Below are positions 34,015 through 42,193 of a DNA stretch of 64,000 nt, in pieces. The translations under genes and the position numbers were made by a program. Location: assembly GCA_963733935.1 (NCBI GenBank), contig CAVTEQ010000003.1, positions 248,001-312,000 on the forward strand, given 5' to 3'. The DNA is from JAHFUA01 sp963733935. GTDB lineage: Bacteria; Acidobacteriota; Terriglobia; Terriglobales; Acidobacteriaceae. The notes under the pieces were generated by a model that made no database searches, was not told where the DNA came from, and saw only the letters and a list, made by a program, of their open reading frames with translations. Position 1 is the first letter of the stretch, and each line of letters starts with the position of its first letter.

Positions 34015-34957
34015 CCCGGCGATGAATCGCCGGGCTAAGTTCGTGTTGTCGCTACCGCGGCGGGGAACGGGTAGAGACGAATGGCTTCTGGACAACTCGC
34101 AACCAGGACGATATGAGTTAGCCCCACGATTTGCGGGTAAGTCCCGCTCACTCGCGGAATGAGGTTGCGAGTTTAGCCCGGCGATTTTGCCGGCTTAGTC
34201 CCGACGAGTCGCGCAAGCGACGTTGCGAGTTTAGCCCGGCGATTCATCGCCGGGTACGGAGGCAGATCGAGACAAGTCCCGTAGGGACGGCTGACCTAGA
34301 AGGAGGAGGGAGTATGGCCCACACCTATGTTTCGGCCCTTCTGCACGTTGTTTTCTCGACTAAAGGCCGCCGCAAGACCATCTCTGCGGAGTTGCAACCG
34401 AGACTCTGGGCGTACCTCGGCGGAATCGCACGGCACAACCGGATGACCTCGGTACAGGTGGGCGGTACTGCCGATCACGTCCATGTGCTCCTGATCTTGC
34501 CCGCAACCGTGGCGATTGCCAAAGCCGTGCAGCTCCTCAAGGGCGGCTCATCAAAATGGATCCATGAAACGGAGGGCAAACCCTTCGCGTGGCAAGATGG
34601 ATACGGCGCCTTCACGGTAAGCGTTTCCCAGGCAGAAACGACCATCGCATACATTCGTAACCAGGAGGAGCACCATCGAAAACGGACCTTTGAGGAAGAA
34701 TTTCTCGCGTTTCTCAAGAAGCACAACATTGAATATGATCCGCGATTTGTTTGGGGATGATCAGTCGTCCCTCCGGGACTTGCATCAATCTTCCTCCCTA
34801 CCCGGCGATGAATCGCCGGGCTAAGTTCGTGTTGTCGCTGCCGCGACGGGACTGTCGCACACGGTAAGACAAGTCGCGGCAGCAACGATCCGAGTTTCAT
34901 TCGTCCCTACGGGACTCGCATCAGTCGGCATGCCTACCCGGCGATGAATCGCCGGGC
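34015..34957. mobile_element. RAYT element with REP palindromes
   Basis: REP palindromes with core CCCGGCGA-TNAA-TCGCCGGG occur at 34015-34034, 34177-34194 (imperfect), 34235-34254, 34801-34820 and 34938-34957, in both orientations, around the transposase gene 34314-34760. Flanking words CTAAGTTCGTGTTGTCGCT and GTCCCGTAGGGACGGCTGA recur with the palindromes. This is the standard association of a REP-associated tyrosine transposase with its REP sequences. Confidence 0.85.
34314..34760 (+). CDS. REP-associated tyrosine transposase (Y1_Tnp, IS200-like)
   Basis: A 148-residue HUH single-strand transposase. The HUH pair is in DHVHVLLIL (His55 and His57) and the catalytic tyrosine is probably Tyr113 in TIAYIRNQEEHH. 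Length and the C-terminal FLKKHNIEYDPRFVW are typical of the IS200/RAYT Y1 family. ATG 34314 has a near-perfect AGGAGGAGGG site five bases upstream; the longer frame from 34131 runs through a REP palindrome and is rejected. Family knowledge: RAYT proteins cleave and join REP hairpins as single strands. The gene is intact and probably functional. A deletion derivative lies at 11511-11764. Confidence 0.92.
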   Translation: MAHTYVSALLHVVFSTKGRRKTISAELQPRLWAYLGGIARHNRMTSVQVGGTADHVHVLLILPATVAIAKAVQLLKGGSSKWIHETEGKPFAWQDGYGAFTVSVSQAETTIAYIRNQEEHHRKRTFEEEFLAFLKKHNIEYDPRFVWG

Positions 34958-35036
34958 TAAGTTCGTGTTGTCGCTACCGCGACGGGATCCTGGGCGAGGC
35001 AACCGGCCTAGGCTACCGCGGCCTATCGCCAGGCCG

Positions 35037-35230
35037 AGTTCGTGTTGTCGCTGCCGCGACGGGACGAATGGCTTCTGGGCCAACTTACTTCACGGACGAT
35101 ATGAGTTCAGTCCGGCGATTTTGCGGGGCTAGTCCCGATCAGTCGCGCAAGCGACGTTGCGAGTTTAGCCCGGCGATTCATCGCCGGGTACGGAGGCAGG
35201 ATCGAGACAAGTCCCGTAGGGACGGCTGAA
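35037..35230. repeat. Second copy of the RAYT left flank
   Basis: This stretch repeats the left flank of the RAYT element (about 34040-34293), partly degraded at its start but almost identical over the last 90 bp (35141-35230 against 34207-34293), including the REP at 35169-35188. It ends at GGACGGCTGA, where the intact copy continues into the transposase ribosome binding site. The last 53 bp are translated as the C-terminus of rsmE. Confidence 0.75.
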
Positions 35231-35933
35231 TTAACTCCGCAAGAGCAATGCTGACCGCCGCGATGGCCGCGGTCTCGACCCGCAAGATCGTAGGGCCGAG
35301 CGAGGCGGCAATCCATCCGTGATCGCGAAACGCGCCTTCTTCTTCCGCCGTCCAGCCGCCCTCCGGGCCGATGGCCAGCGCGAGCGATCCGTTGCAGCCC
35401 GCGACTGCTTGTTTCAGGGAAACCTGATCTTCCGCCTCGGAGAGAACCACCCGGCGGTCCGCCGCAAGCTCGATCACGTCTTGCAATCGGGCAGGAGCTG
35501 CAATCTCTGGCGGCGCGACACGTCGCGCCTGCTGCGCTGCTTCGCGGGCGATGCGCCGCCAGCGCTCCACGCGTTTGGCCGCCGCCTTCGCCAGGTGCGC
35601 CTCGGTGCGCTTGGCGATCAGCGGCACCAGACGCGCGACGCCCAACTCGGTGGCTTTTTCGATCGCCCACTCCATGCGATCGAACTTGAAGATTGCCAGC
35701 AGCAGCGTGATATCAGGCAGCATCGCAGCGGGCAGCTCTTCGCCGAGCTCGAATTCCACTTTTTCCGCCGTGATGGAGACGATGCGCCCACGCCGCACGT
35801 GCCCGCCGGCAACGATGTCAAATTCCTGGCCGATGCGAGCGCGCAGCACGCGCGCGAGATGTTGAGCCTGCGGGCCGACGAGCGCAGCGTGATCGCCGGT
35901 GTGCTCGTCGGCAATCCAACTTCGGCGCGTCAT
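35178..35933 (-). CDS. rsmE: 16S rRNA (uracil-1498-N3)-methyltransferase
   Basis: A 251-residue SPOUT methyltransferase. An N-terminal PUA-like domain (residues 1-70, with the HLARVLRARIGQEF segment) precedes the knotted SAM domain, recognised by FKFDRMEWAIEKATELGV, the EKR-like RLVPLIAKRTEA, the AIGPEGGWTAEEE loop and SLGPTILRVETAA. It methylates U1498 in the decoding region. The normal core ends around ALAELI; the last 16 residues (QPSLRDLSRSCLRTRR) come from the inserted REP-flank repeat, which also supplies the stop codon. It is 14 bp after dnaJ on the opposite side of transcription order, that is downstream neighbour of rsmE is the RAYT region and dnaJ lies just 3' to its coordinates. 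Confidence 0.92.
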   Translation of the reverse strand: MTRRSWIADEHTGDHAALVGPQAQHLARVLRARIGQEFDIVAGGHVRRGRIVSITAEKVEFELGEELPAAMLPDITLLLAIFKFDRMEWAIEKATELGVARLVPLIAKRTEAHLAKAAAKRVERWRRIAREAAQQARRVAPPEIAAPARLQDVIELAADRRVVLSEAEDQVSLKQAVAGCNGSLALAIGPEGGWTAEEEGAFRDHGWIAASLGPTILRVETAAIAAVSIALAELIQPSLRDLSRSCLRTRR

Positions 35934-35947
35934 CGCAAGCGCCCTCG

Positions 35948-37072
35948 CTATCCGAAAATATCTTTGACTTTGCTCAGCAGGGTGGGACGCTCGGACTGGT
36001 TCTCGTTGAGGGCCTCGAGCTCCTGCAGCAGCTCGCGCTCGCGTTTGCTGAGGCGGGCGGGAGTTTGCACGACCACTCGAACCACCTGGTCGCCCTTACC
36101 GTGTCCGTTCAGCACCGGCACGCCTTTGCCGCGAATGCGCAGTTCCTTGCCGGACTGCGTGCCTTCGGGAATCTTGAGCAGATGTTCGCCGTCGAGGGTA
36201 GGCACTTTCAGTTCGGCGCCCAGCGCGGCCTGCGAGAAGGAAATGGGCAGCACGCAGTAGAGGTCCTTGCCGTCGCGCAGAAAGTAAGGATGCTCCTTCA
36301 CGCGCAGCACCACGTAGAGGTCGCCGTACCCTCCGCCGTGGACGCCGGCATCGCCGAGTTCGGAGTAGCGGATTCGCGTGCCGTCTTCCACCCCTGCGGG
36401 GACTTTGACTTCCTGCGCCCGCTCACGGCTTATGAGACCCTGGCCTTTGCAGCGCGCGCAGGGGTCGGTGATCACACTGCCGGCGCCGTGGCAGGCCGGA
36501 CAGGTGCGCGAGACGCTGAAGAATCCCTGCTGATAGCGCACCTGCCCGCGGCCGGCGCAGGTGGCGCAGGTGCTCGGAACTTTGCCCGCGGCGGCGCCGG
36601 CTCCGCGGCATTCTTCGCAGATCTCCTGGCGGCGGTACTTTACCGTGGCCTTGGCGCCGAAGACGGCTTCCTCGAATTCGAGATTCAGGTCCGCGCGCAG
36701 GTCGGCGCCGGCCTGGGCGCGCGTGCGACGGCGTCCGCCACCTGAGCCGAAGATATCGCCAAAGCCAAACAGATCGCCGAAGATGTCGCCGAAGTCGCGG
36801 AAGACAACGTCGGCATCGAAGCCGAAACCACCGGCGCCGCTCAAGCCGGCATGGCCGAAGCGGTCGTAATGCGCGCGCTTCTGCGCGTCGGCCAGCACCG
36901 CGTAAGCCTCGCTGGCTTCCTTGAAGCGGTCCTCCGCCTTGGGGTCGTCGGGATTGCGGTCCGGATGGTGCTGCATCGCCAGCTTGCGATAGGCGCTCTT
37001 GATCTCCTGCTCGCTGGCTTCGCGAGCGACGCCCAGCACTTGGTAGTAGTCGCGTTTTGCGTTGCTGGCCAG
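35948..37072 (-). CDS. dnaJ: Chaperone DnaJ, probably with a non-ATG start
   Basis: A DnaJ of about 374 residues: J domain with HHPDRN, a Gly/Phe region (GFGFDADVVFRDFGDIFGD), four zinc-finger CxxCxGxG repeats (CEECRGAG, CATCAGRG, CPACHGAG, CARCKGQG) and the C-terminal substrate-binding domain. It stimulates DnaK. The first ATG/GTG/TTG in frame is a GTG at 37039, but that would cut off AKRDYYQV, the obligatory first helix of the J domain. The frame is open back past 37075 with no standard start, so CTG at 37072 or ATT at 37075 is likely. grpE ends 11 bp upstream. DnaK is not in the window. Confidence 0.9.
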   Translation of the reverse strand: MASNAKRDYYQVLGVAREASEQEIKSAYRKLAMQHHPDRNPDDPKAEDRFKEASEAYAVLADAQKRAHYDRFGHAGLSGAGGFGFDADVVFRDFGDIFGDLFGFGDIFGSGGGRRRTRAQAGADLRADLNLEFEEAVFGAKATVKYRRQEICEECRGAGAAAGKVPSTCATCAGRGQVRYQQGFFSVSRTCPACHGAGSVITDPCARCKGQGLISRERAQEVKVPAGVEDGTRIRYSELGDAGVHGGGYGDLYVVLRVKEHPYFLRDGKDLYCVLPISFSQAALGAELKVPTLDGEHLLKIPEGTQSGKELRIRGKGVPVLNGHGKGDQVVRVVVQTPARLSKRERELLQELEALNENQSERPTLLSKVKDIFG

Positions 37073-37083
37073 AATCGTTCCGT

Positions 37084-37656
37084 TTACTTGTTGGGATTGC
37101 GCGCCACGCGCACCATCGCCGGACGCAGCAGGCGGTCCTTGAGCTTGTAGCCGCGTTGCAACTCCTCGAGCACGGTGTGGTCAGGAGCGTCCGTGGTATC
37201 GACCATCTCTACCGCCTCGTGCAGGTGGGGATCAAAAGGCTCGCCGGCGGCGGGAATAGGACGCACTCCCAGCTTCGCCAAAGCGTCGTGGAACTGCCGG
37301 TTGATCAGCTCGATGCCGCGGAAGCTCTCCTCGCCGGCGTGCGCCGCGAGGGCGCGGTCAAAGCTGTCGAGGATGGGCAGCAGCGCCTTGATGGCGTCGG
37401 CCACCGCGTACTCGCGAAACTCCGACTGCTCGCGTGCGGCGCGCTTGCGCGCGTTATCGAATTCCGCCTGCAACCGCGCCAGACGGTCGAGGAGGACGCT
37501 ACGCTCCTCGCGCAGCGTCTTGAGTTCGTCCTCCGGGCCGACCGCGACGGCTGGCCGGTCCGCGCTTTTTTCCACGAAGCCATCTTGCTCGGCTGCGGGC
37601 AGCTCGTGCTCGGCGTCGAGGTTTTGCACTTCTCCGTTTCCCTTTGCCATAACCAC
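37084..37656 (-). CDS. grpE: Nucleotide exchange factor GrpE
   Basis: A 190-residue protein. The N-terminal half is an acidic then helical dimerisation region (coiled coil near LKTLREERSVLLDRLARLQA, then EFDNARKRAAREQ). The C-terminal beta domain ends with the GrpE signature region (GVRPIPAAGEPFDPHLHEAV, then GYKLKDRLLRPAMVRVA). It releases ADP from DnaK. Start is a GTG at 37656 with GAAGGA six bases upstream; an ATG two codons later is equally possible. It lies 2 bp from hrcA and 11 bp from dnaJ, forming an hrcA-grpE-dnaJ heat-shock operon. Confidence 0.95.
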   Translation of the reverse strand: MVMAKGNGEVQNLDAEHELPAAEQDGFVEKSADRPAVAVGPEDELKTLREERSVLLDRLARLQAEFDNARKRAAREQSEFREYAVADAIKALLPILDSFDRALAAHAGEESFRGIELINRQFHDALAKLGVRPIPAAGEPFDPHLHEAVEMVDTTDAPDHTVLEELQRGYKLKDRLLRPAMVRVARNPNK

Positions 37657-37658
37657 TT

Positions 37659-38708
37659 CTATTCCTTCTCGTTCAAAATCTTGTCAAAAAGCTGCGCGAT
37701 GTAGGAGACGGCAGTGATGCTGTGTTCGTAGTCGATGCGGGTCGGTCCGATGACCGCCAGCGAGCCGACCACTTCGTTGCCCACGTGGACGGGCGCGCCG
37801 ATGAGCACGAAGTTACGCATCTGCGGCACCGCGTCTTCCAGCCCGATCACCACCCGCACCGCTTCCTGCCGGGCGTCAAGATAGGCGGAGAGCAGATCCA
37901 CCACGCGCGCCTTCTCTTCCAGCATGCGCAACAGCTCGCGCAGCCGCTCCTTGTCTTCTTCGCTGGCCACCAGATTGGCCACGCCTTCCACGAACACGTC
38001 CTGCGCCACCAGCTCGGGGGCAAGCGCGCCGCTGCGGTGCAGCTCTTCCAGCGACCGCATCAGCCGGTCGTACTCGCTGCGCTCCTGCTGCAGACGCTGG
38101 CCGATCTCCACTTGCACCGCGTCGATCGTCCATCCCCGAAAGTTCTCGTTGATGTAGCGCGAGGCGGTGTCCAGCTCGGCTTGCGAGAAATCGCAGGCGG
38201 TGCGCAACACGCGGTCGCGGACCAGTCCTGACCGGGTGACCACCACCGCCAGCACTTTGCTGGCTGCCAGCCGCGAAAAATACACGTGATCCAGCGCGTT
38301 GGCCGGGCCCACGGCCGTAGTTACCGTCACGCCGACTCCACTCGACAGCAGCGAAAGCACGTGCGAAGTGCGCTCCATGAACTCCTGCACGTCGCTGATT
38401 CCGTGGAAGTACTGCTGGATCGCGCCTTCGTCGGCTTGGGACATATGGGCGTGGCCGGTAAGCTGCTCCACATAATAACGATACGCCTGCGCCGAGGGCA
38501 CCCGCCCCGCCGAGGTGTGCGGCTGCTCGAGAAAGCCCGCCTCCGCCAAGTCGGCCATGACGTTGCGGATGGTGGCCGGGCTGAGCCCTTCTTTGCTGGC
38601 GCGCGACAATGTACGCGATCCCACCGGCTCACCCGTGGCGATGAATGTCTCCACGATGGCGGTCAGGATCTCGCGTTCGCGCCGCCCGCTGGGCCCTAAC
38701 TCTGGCAA
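37659..38708 (-). CDS. hrcA: Heat-inducible transcription repressor HrcA
   Basis: A 349-residue repressor. The N-terminal winged helix (residues 8-75, with GSRTLSRASKEGLSPATIRN and MADLAEAGFLEQPHTSAGRV) is the HrcA hallmark, followed by the GAF-like dimerisation domain and the C-terminal segment ending in FVLIGAPVHVGNE. HrcA binds CIRCE operators and is folded by GroEL, so it loses activity in heat stress. A CIRCE-like site and a near-consensus promoter lie 80-140 bp upstream, indicating autoregulation of hrcA-grpE-dnaJ. Confidence 0.96.
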   Translation of the reverse strand: MPELGPSGRREREILTAIVETFIATGEPVGSRTLSRASKEGLSPATIRNVMADLAEAGFLEQPHTSAGRVPSAQAYRYYVEQLTGHAHMSQADEGAIQQYFHGISDVQEFMERTSHVLSLLSSGVGVTVTTAVGPANALDHVYFSRLAASKVLAVVVTRSGLVRDRVLRTACDFSQAELDTASRYINENFRGWTIDAVQVEIGQRLQQERSEYDRLMRSLEELHRSGALAPELVAQDVFVEGVANLVASEEDKERLRELLRMLEEKARVVDLLSAYLDARQEAVRVVIGLEDAVPQMRNFVLIGAPVHVGNEVVGSLAVIGPTRIDYEHSITAVSYIAQLFDKILNEKE

Positions 38709-38788
38709 GTTCTGCTCCTGCTTAGATGCTGCTAAGTCACTGTAAAAACATTACTTATGTAGAAATGTTAGACACAGCATCCTGTCAA

Positions 38789-38817
38789 ATTCTAGAACTT
38801 GAGTCGGGAGCTGTCAA
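38789..38817 (-). promoter_or_regulatory. Sigma-70 promoter of hrcA-grpE-dnaJ
   Basis: On the minus strand TTGACA (38812-38817), a 17-bp spacer and TAGAAT (38789-38794). Predicted transcription start near 38782, leader about 74 nt. It touches the CIRCE site on its upstream side. Confidence 0.8.
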
Positions 38818-38818
38818 G

Positions 38819-38845
38819 TTGGCGCTCCCGACACCGGAGTGCCAA
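38819..38845 (-). promoter_or_regulatory. CIRCE operator for HrcA
   Basis: TTGGCGCTC, nine bases, GAGTGCCAA; consensus is TTAGCACTC-N9-GAGTGCTAA. Eight of nine positions are self-complementary. It lies one base upstream of the -35 box, whereas CIRCE usually lies downstream of the promoter. Confidence 0.85.
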
Positions 38846-38871
38846 AAACCCGACCAGACCTTCCTTATTCT

Positions 38872-39720
38872 TTATTGGATTCGGATGACGGGCTCGGCGA
38901 CTTTCGCTCGCAGCTCGTCAAGGCCGGCGACCACGCGGCGGGCGAACTGATAGAAGGACTTAGCGGGCGCGTAGTCCTCACCGCCCAGGGCAACCGGATG
39001 ACCGGTGTCGCCGCCCTTGCGAATCTCGGGATCGAGCTCCACCGCCCCGAGGTAGGGGATACCGAACTGCTTGGCGGTGCGCTCCACGCCGCCGGTGGAG
39101 AAGATGTCAATCTCCTTGCCGCAGTGCGGACAGGTGAAGGTGCTCATGTTCTCCACGATGCCGGCGATATCGACCTTCACTTGGCGAAACATTTCGATGG
39201 CCTTGCGCGCGTCCTGCAGCGAGACATCCGACGGCGTCGAAACCACGACTGCGCCGGTCAGCGGCACCGTCTGCATCAGCGAAATGGCCACGTCGCCGGT
39301 TCCAGGAGGCAGGTCCACCACCATGTAGTCCAGCTCGCCCCACTCCACCTGCTGCAGGAATTGACGAATGATGGAGTGCAGCATGGGCCCGCGCCACACC
39401 AGAGGCTTGTCGCCGGGATTGAGCATGCCGACCGACAGCACCTTGAGGCCGAACGCTTCCAGCGGCTCGATGCGGTTCTCGCCCACCACGCGCGGCGTGG
39501 CCGTGGTGCCGAGCATCAGCGGGACGTTCGGACCGTACACGTCGGCGTCGAGCAAGCCGACGCGGTGTCCGAACTTGGCCAGCGCCAGCGCCAGGTTGAC
39601 CGCAATCGTGGTCTTGCCGACCCCACCTTTGCCCGACCCGATGGCCACAATGGTCTTCACCCCGGGCAAAGGCTGCGGCCCAACCGGCTGTCCAAAACCT
39701 GCCTGCGGATGAGAGCTCAT
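38872..39720 (-). CDS. mrp: Mrp/NBP35-type Fe-S carrier ATPase
   Basis: A 282-residue P-loop ATPase with the deviant Walker A GKGGVGKTT (about residues 30-38), the LLDADVYGPN switch and DYMVVDLPPGTGDV. A C-terminal CPHC pair binds a bridging Fe-S cluster. By family knowledge it transfers Fe-S clusters to target proteins. This version lacks the N-terminal DUF59 domain found in many Mrp proteins. ATG 39720 follows AGGTG; a GTG or ATG four codons upstream is possible. It ends just before the hrcA promoter region, so hrcA is not simply co-transcribed with it. Confidence 0.93.
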   Translation of the reverse strand: MSSHPQAGFGQPVGPQPLPGVKTIVAIGSGKGGVGKTTIAVNLALALAKFGHRVGLLDADVYGPNVPLMLGTTATPRVVGENRIEPLEAFGLKVLSVGMLNPGDKPLVWRGPMLHSIIRQFLQQVEWGELDYMVVDLPPGTGDVAISLMQTVPLTGAVVVSTPSDVSLQDARKAIEMFRQVKVDIAGIVENMSTFTCPHCGKEIDIFSTGGVERTAKQFGIPYLGAVELDPEIRKGGDTGHPVALGGEDYAPAKSFYQFARRVVAGLDELRAKVAEPVIRIQ

Positions 39721-39846
39721 AGCACCTACCAAGATCGGGGATGACGGCCGAATCGTTGATTATACGATGCGTAGGGCGGAAGCATCGATTCGGGCGGGTT
39801 CGGCAGAGGAATGCTTGGACAAACCTTTGGTCTGCCCGCGCTGGCT

Positions 39847-40122
39847 TCAAACCACGGCTCTTAGCGGAAGTTCGCGTTCTCGGACTGCCTCCGCCGCGTA
39901 ACGCAATGCCTCGTCGATGTCGGCGCATTCCAGATCGGGATAGGCGGCGAGGATGTCGTCGTGAGTCATGCCATCCGCAAGCATGGCGACGACGGTTGCC
40001 ACGGGGATGCGAAGGCCTCTAATGCAAGGCTGGCCACCCATCTGATCGGCACGTACCGTGATTCGCCGTATGGCATCAACTATATTCTGCCATAGGAACC
40101 GAGCGACGGGCGGGTAATTCAT
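39847..40122 (-). CDS. DUF433 antitoxin-like protein
   Basis: A 91-residue protein with the DUF433 core: QPCIRGLRIPVATVVAMLAD (the G-x-P-C-I-R-G-T/L-R motif), then MTHDDILAAYPDLECADIDE and a C-terminal helix. DUF433 proteins are winged-helix antitoxins usually paired with PIN-like toxins such as DUF5615, or VapB-like. No such toxin follows here. The ATG at 40122 overlaps the upstream HicB-like gene by 47 bp; the conserved core begins well after the overlap, so the true start may be further in. Confidence 0.8.
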   Translation of the reverse strand: MNYPPVARFLWQNIVDAIRRITVRADQMGGQPCIRGLRIPVATVVAMLADGMTHDDILAAYPDLECADIDEALRYAAEAVRERELPLRAVV

Positions 40123-40342
40123 GCCGAACGGTGGCTCGAGATGCGAGCTTGCGCAGCAGCTTTGCTCGCGAAGCGCGTAGCGCGCGCAGCGCATCATGCG
40201 CCATGCGGAACGCGTCTTCGATTGTCTCCGCCTCGGTGACGAGTTCTGGCTCCAGCGGGCTGGTTACAACGAAGCCACCTTCATCAGCCAACGTCAATGT
40301 CAGCAGGAGCTTGCCGTCAGACGCGGTATACGATTTCGCCAC
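40076..40342 (-). CDS. HicB-like antitoxin-type protein
   Basis: An 88-residue protein. The segment LTLADEGGFVVTSPLEPELV, followed by TEAETIEDAFRMAHDALRAL, is the HicB/DUF1902 pattern: a degraded RNase-H-like partial fold with E/D-G-G-F/Y-V. A GTG at 40342 places this at the expected distance; a longer frame from 40414 lacks similarity at its start. HicB normally pairs with a small HicA toxin, which is absent. Overlap with the DUF433 gene suggests a two-gene unit of regulators or antitoxins without recognisable toxin. Confidence 0.65.
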   Translation of the reverse strand: MAKSYTASDGKLLLTLTLADEGGFVVTSPLEPELVTEAETIEDAFRMAHDALRALRASRAKLLRKLASRATVRHELPARRSVPMAEYS

Positions 40343-40465
40343 GCTGTGGATTGTAGCATCGGATGCGATCAGCCCAGGCGAGACCGCAAGCGCAGTTATG
40401 ACCTTAAGAGGCACGGCTTTTCAGCCGTCCCGTCTCATAGGATTTCGGGCGCTCCGATTGATCTG

Positions 40466-41765
40466 CTATCGAGCGTCCCCCTGCGCCGCTATTTCGAAAC
40501 GCTCCTCCGTTTCCGAGCTATCAGCCTCGGCAGATTCTAGTGCGGCAATTGGTTTCATTGGCGCGCCTATGAGGCCCTGAAGATCGCCATACATTCCGCT
40601 GGTATTCCTGATAACGGAATCGAGCTGCTTCTCACGTTTCGCCCAGCGTCTTGTCGTGGTCCTTTTCTCTTGTTCTAATTCGTCCTTCGCCGCAATGAAA
40701 GCGCGCATAATCGCTTCCACCCGTTGACCAAATTCTGGACCGGTCAGGTAATTGAAGAGCGCCTCTACGGTCTCGTTCTTACCCGCAACTGCACGCTTTG
40801 TCTGGGCCACTTCTTCTAGCGTCACGCGGAGCGCAGTAACAAGCCCGGGGACGTAACGCGCAGTCGTAATCCAGACACCATCCCGAATACCAAAAGAATC
40901 TACGTCCGCAGGGAGGACATCCGTTACAAGGACGGCAATCTCGGCTTTGGCCTCTTGTTGATCATCCTTCAATCTGGGAATCCAAGCGTCACTCCAGTTC
41001 TTTGTGTGCTTCGCTTCCCAAATGATCCGTCCGCAGCAAGTGCCTGCCCGGCTGTTCACCGTTTGGAGGACGTTTGCTCCGCGCACCCCTTTGGGTACTG
41101 GAAGGATCTGATCAAGGGGGCAACAATCACGAAGCGATGTTCAAGATCAGTTCGAGCGCCTCACCCTGTGTTTGCTGGGAGCCTTGCTGGAGTTTTCGGC
41201 TTAGCTCCTCATTCATCGCAAGGGCTTCTCGAAGCTTGATATCCTTCTCGGCGTCCTTCAATCGGTGCGTCTCACCGGCTTCTTTCAAGGCGTCTTCGCG
41301 GATACGCTGGCGTTCAGCATCAATTTTCCGCGCGACCTCCAGTTCGAGGTTCCTCTTGGCCTCCTCGACTTCGCGCTTCTCCTTTCGTAGCTGAAGTTCC
41401 TTTTGCTGGGCCTCCTGGAGCTTCAGGTCTTTGTCGGCCGCGTCTTGTCTTAGGTCCTTTACTTCCACCGACACCTCTTCCCGCGCTTTTTCAAGTGCGT
41501 CTTTCGCGAGTTTTTCCCTCTGTGCGGAAAGACGTTTGGCAACTCGGTTTTCAAGGTCCTTCTCAGCCTCCTGGAATTTGGCTTCCTTGGTCTGAAGGTC
41601 CTTCTCTCTTTGCGTGAGCGCTATTTGCTCACTGGCCAACTCTCGCTTCACGTCCGCCCGTGCTTGATCTCTAAGTTGATTATGAAGGGTCGCAGTGATC
41701 GGGATTAGTTCGCCGCATTTAGGACATTTAATGGTGTCGCTGGAAACCGCCTCTGCACTTTTCAT
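40466..41765 (-). CDS. DUF2130 coiled-coil protein, one-base frameshift
   Basis: About 432 residues after correction. The N-terminus has a zinc-ribbon-like CPKCGELIPI (residues 14-23), then more than 170 residues of charged coiled coil (EIALTQREKDLQTKEAKFQE and on). Near 41129 the frame stops at a TGA; deleting one base restores EALELIL-NIAS-DCCPLDQI and the family's most conserved segment (LPVPKGVRGANVLQTV, with IIWEAKHTKNW after it). The C-terminal DUF2130 domain is a PD-(D/E)XK-like fold by family knowledge. Function unknown. Restored length equals the family norm. Confidence 0.82.
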
Positions 41766-41916
41766 ATGTTATGGCCTCACTGGCCAGAACGTAGCACTCC
41801 CAAGGGGGCAGTTCCTCACAAATCAGTTCTTGTTCTGAAAGCAGAATAAGCGAAGGTTCATCGTACTTTGGGGTCTCAAGTTGACCCGATGTTCCGTGCG
41901 CGTCAAAGTGTCTAAC

Positions 41917-42156
41917 ATGAAATCGGCGAGCGTGCGCGAATTCCAGCACAACCTCAACCGGATGCTTGCGTGGGTGGCGCGCGGTGAAGAAGTTCACGTC
42001 TACCGTCGAAAGCAACTGCTTGCCAAACTGGTGCCGCCCGGCCCCGTTCCAACCGAGTCGCCAGATTTCGTCGGACGAGCGCGCCGCGTGTGGGGGAAGA
42101 GACCTCGGGGTAGACCTCTCAGCCAACTCGTGAGCACAGCAAGAGGCGTGAGGTGA
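41917..42156 (+). CDS. Phd/VapB-type antitoxin, orphan
   Basis: A 79-residue protein. The start MKSASVREFQHNLNRMLAWV followed by ARGEEVHVYRRKQLLAKLVP is the Phd/YefM fold (ribbon-helix DNA-binding N-terminus and G-E-x-V-x-V motif). ATG 41917 matches the family start. The partner toxin (PIN or Fic/RelE type) should follow directly, but the next 37 bp hold no gene and the convergent DsbA-like gene begins. It is therefore an orphan, or the toxin has been lost. Confidence 0.8.
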   Translation: MKSASVREFQHNLNRMLAWVARGEEVHVYRRKQLLAKLVPPGPVPTESPDFVGRARRVWGKRPRGRPLSQLVSTARGVR

Positions 42157-42193
42157 TCTGCCAGTATTTAAGAAAACTTCGTGAGTCCGCGTC

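Noticed and set aside
34015..35230. REP palindromes as CRISPR repeats or attachment sites
   Set aside because: Irregular spacing, both orientations, and association with a RAYT gene explain them better.
41728..42126. 132-codon minus-strand frame opposite the Phd-type antitoxin
   Set aside because: No similarity to a toxin; it overlaps the DUF2130 start and is out of its frame.
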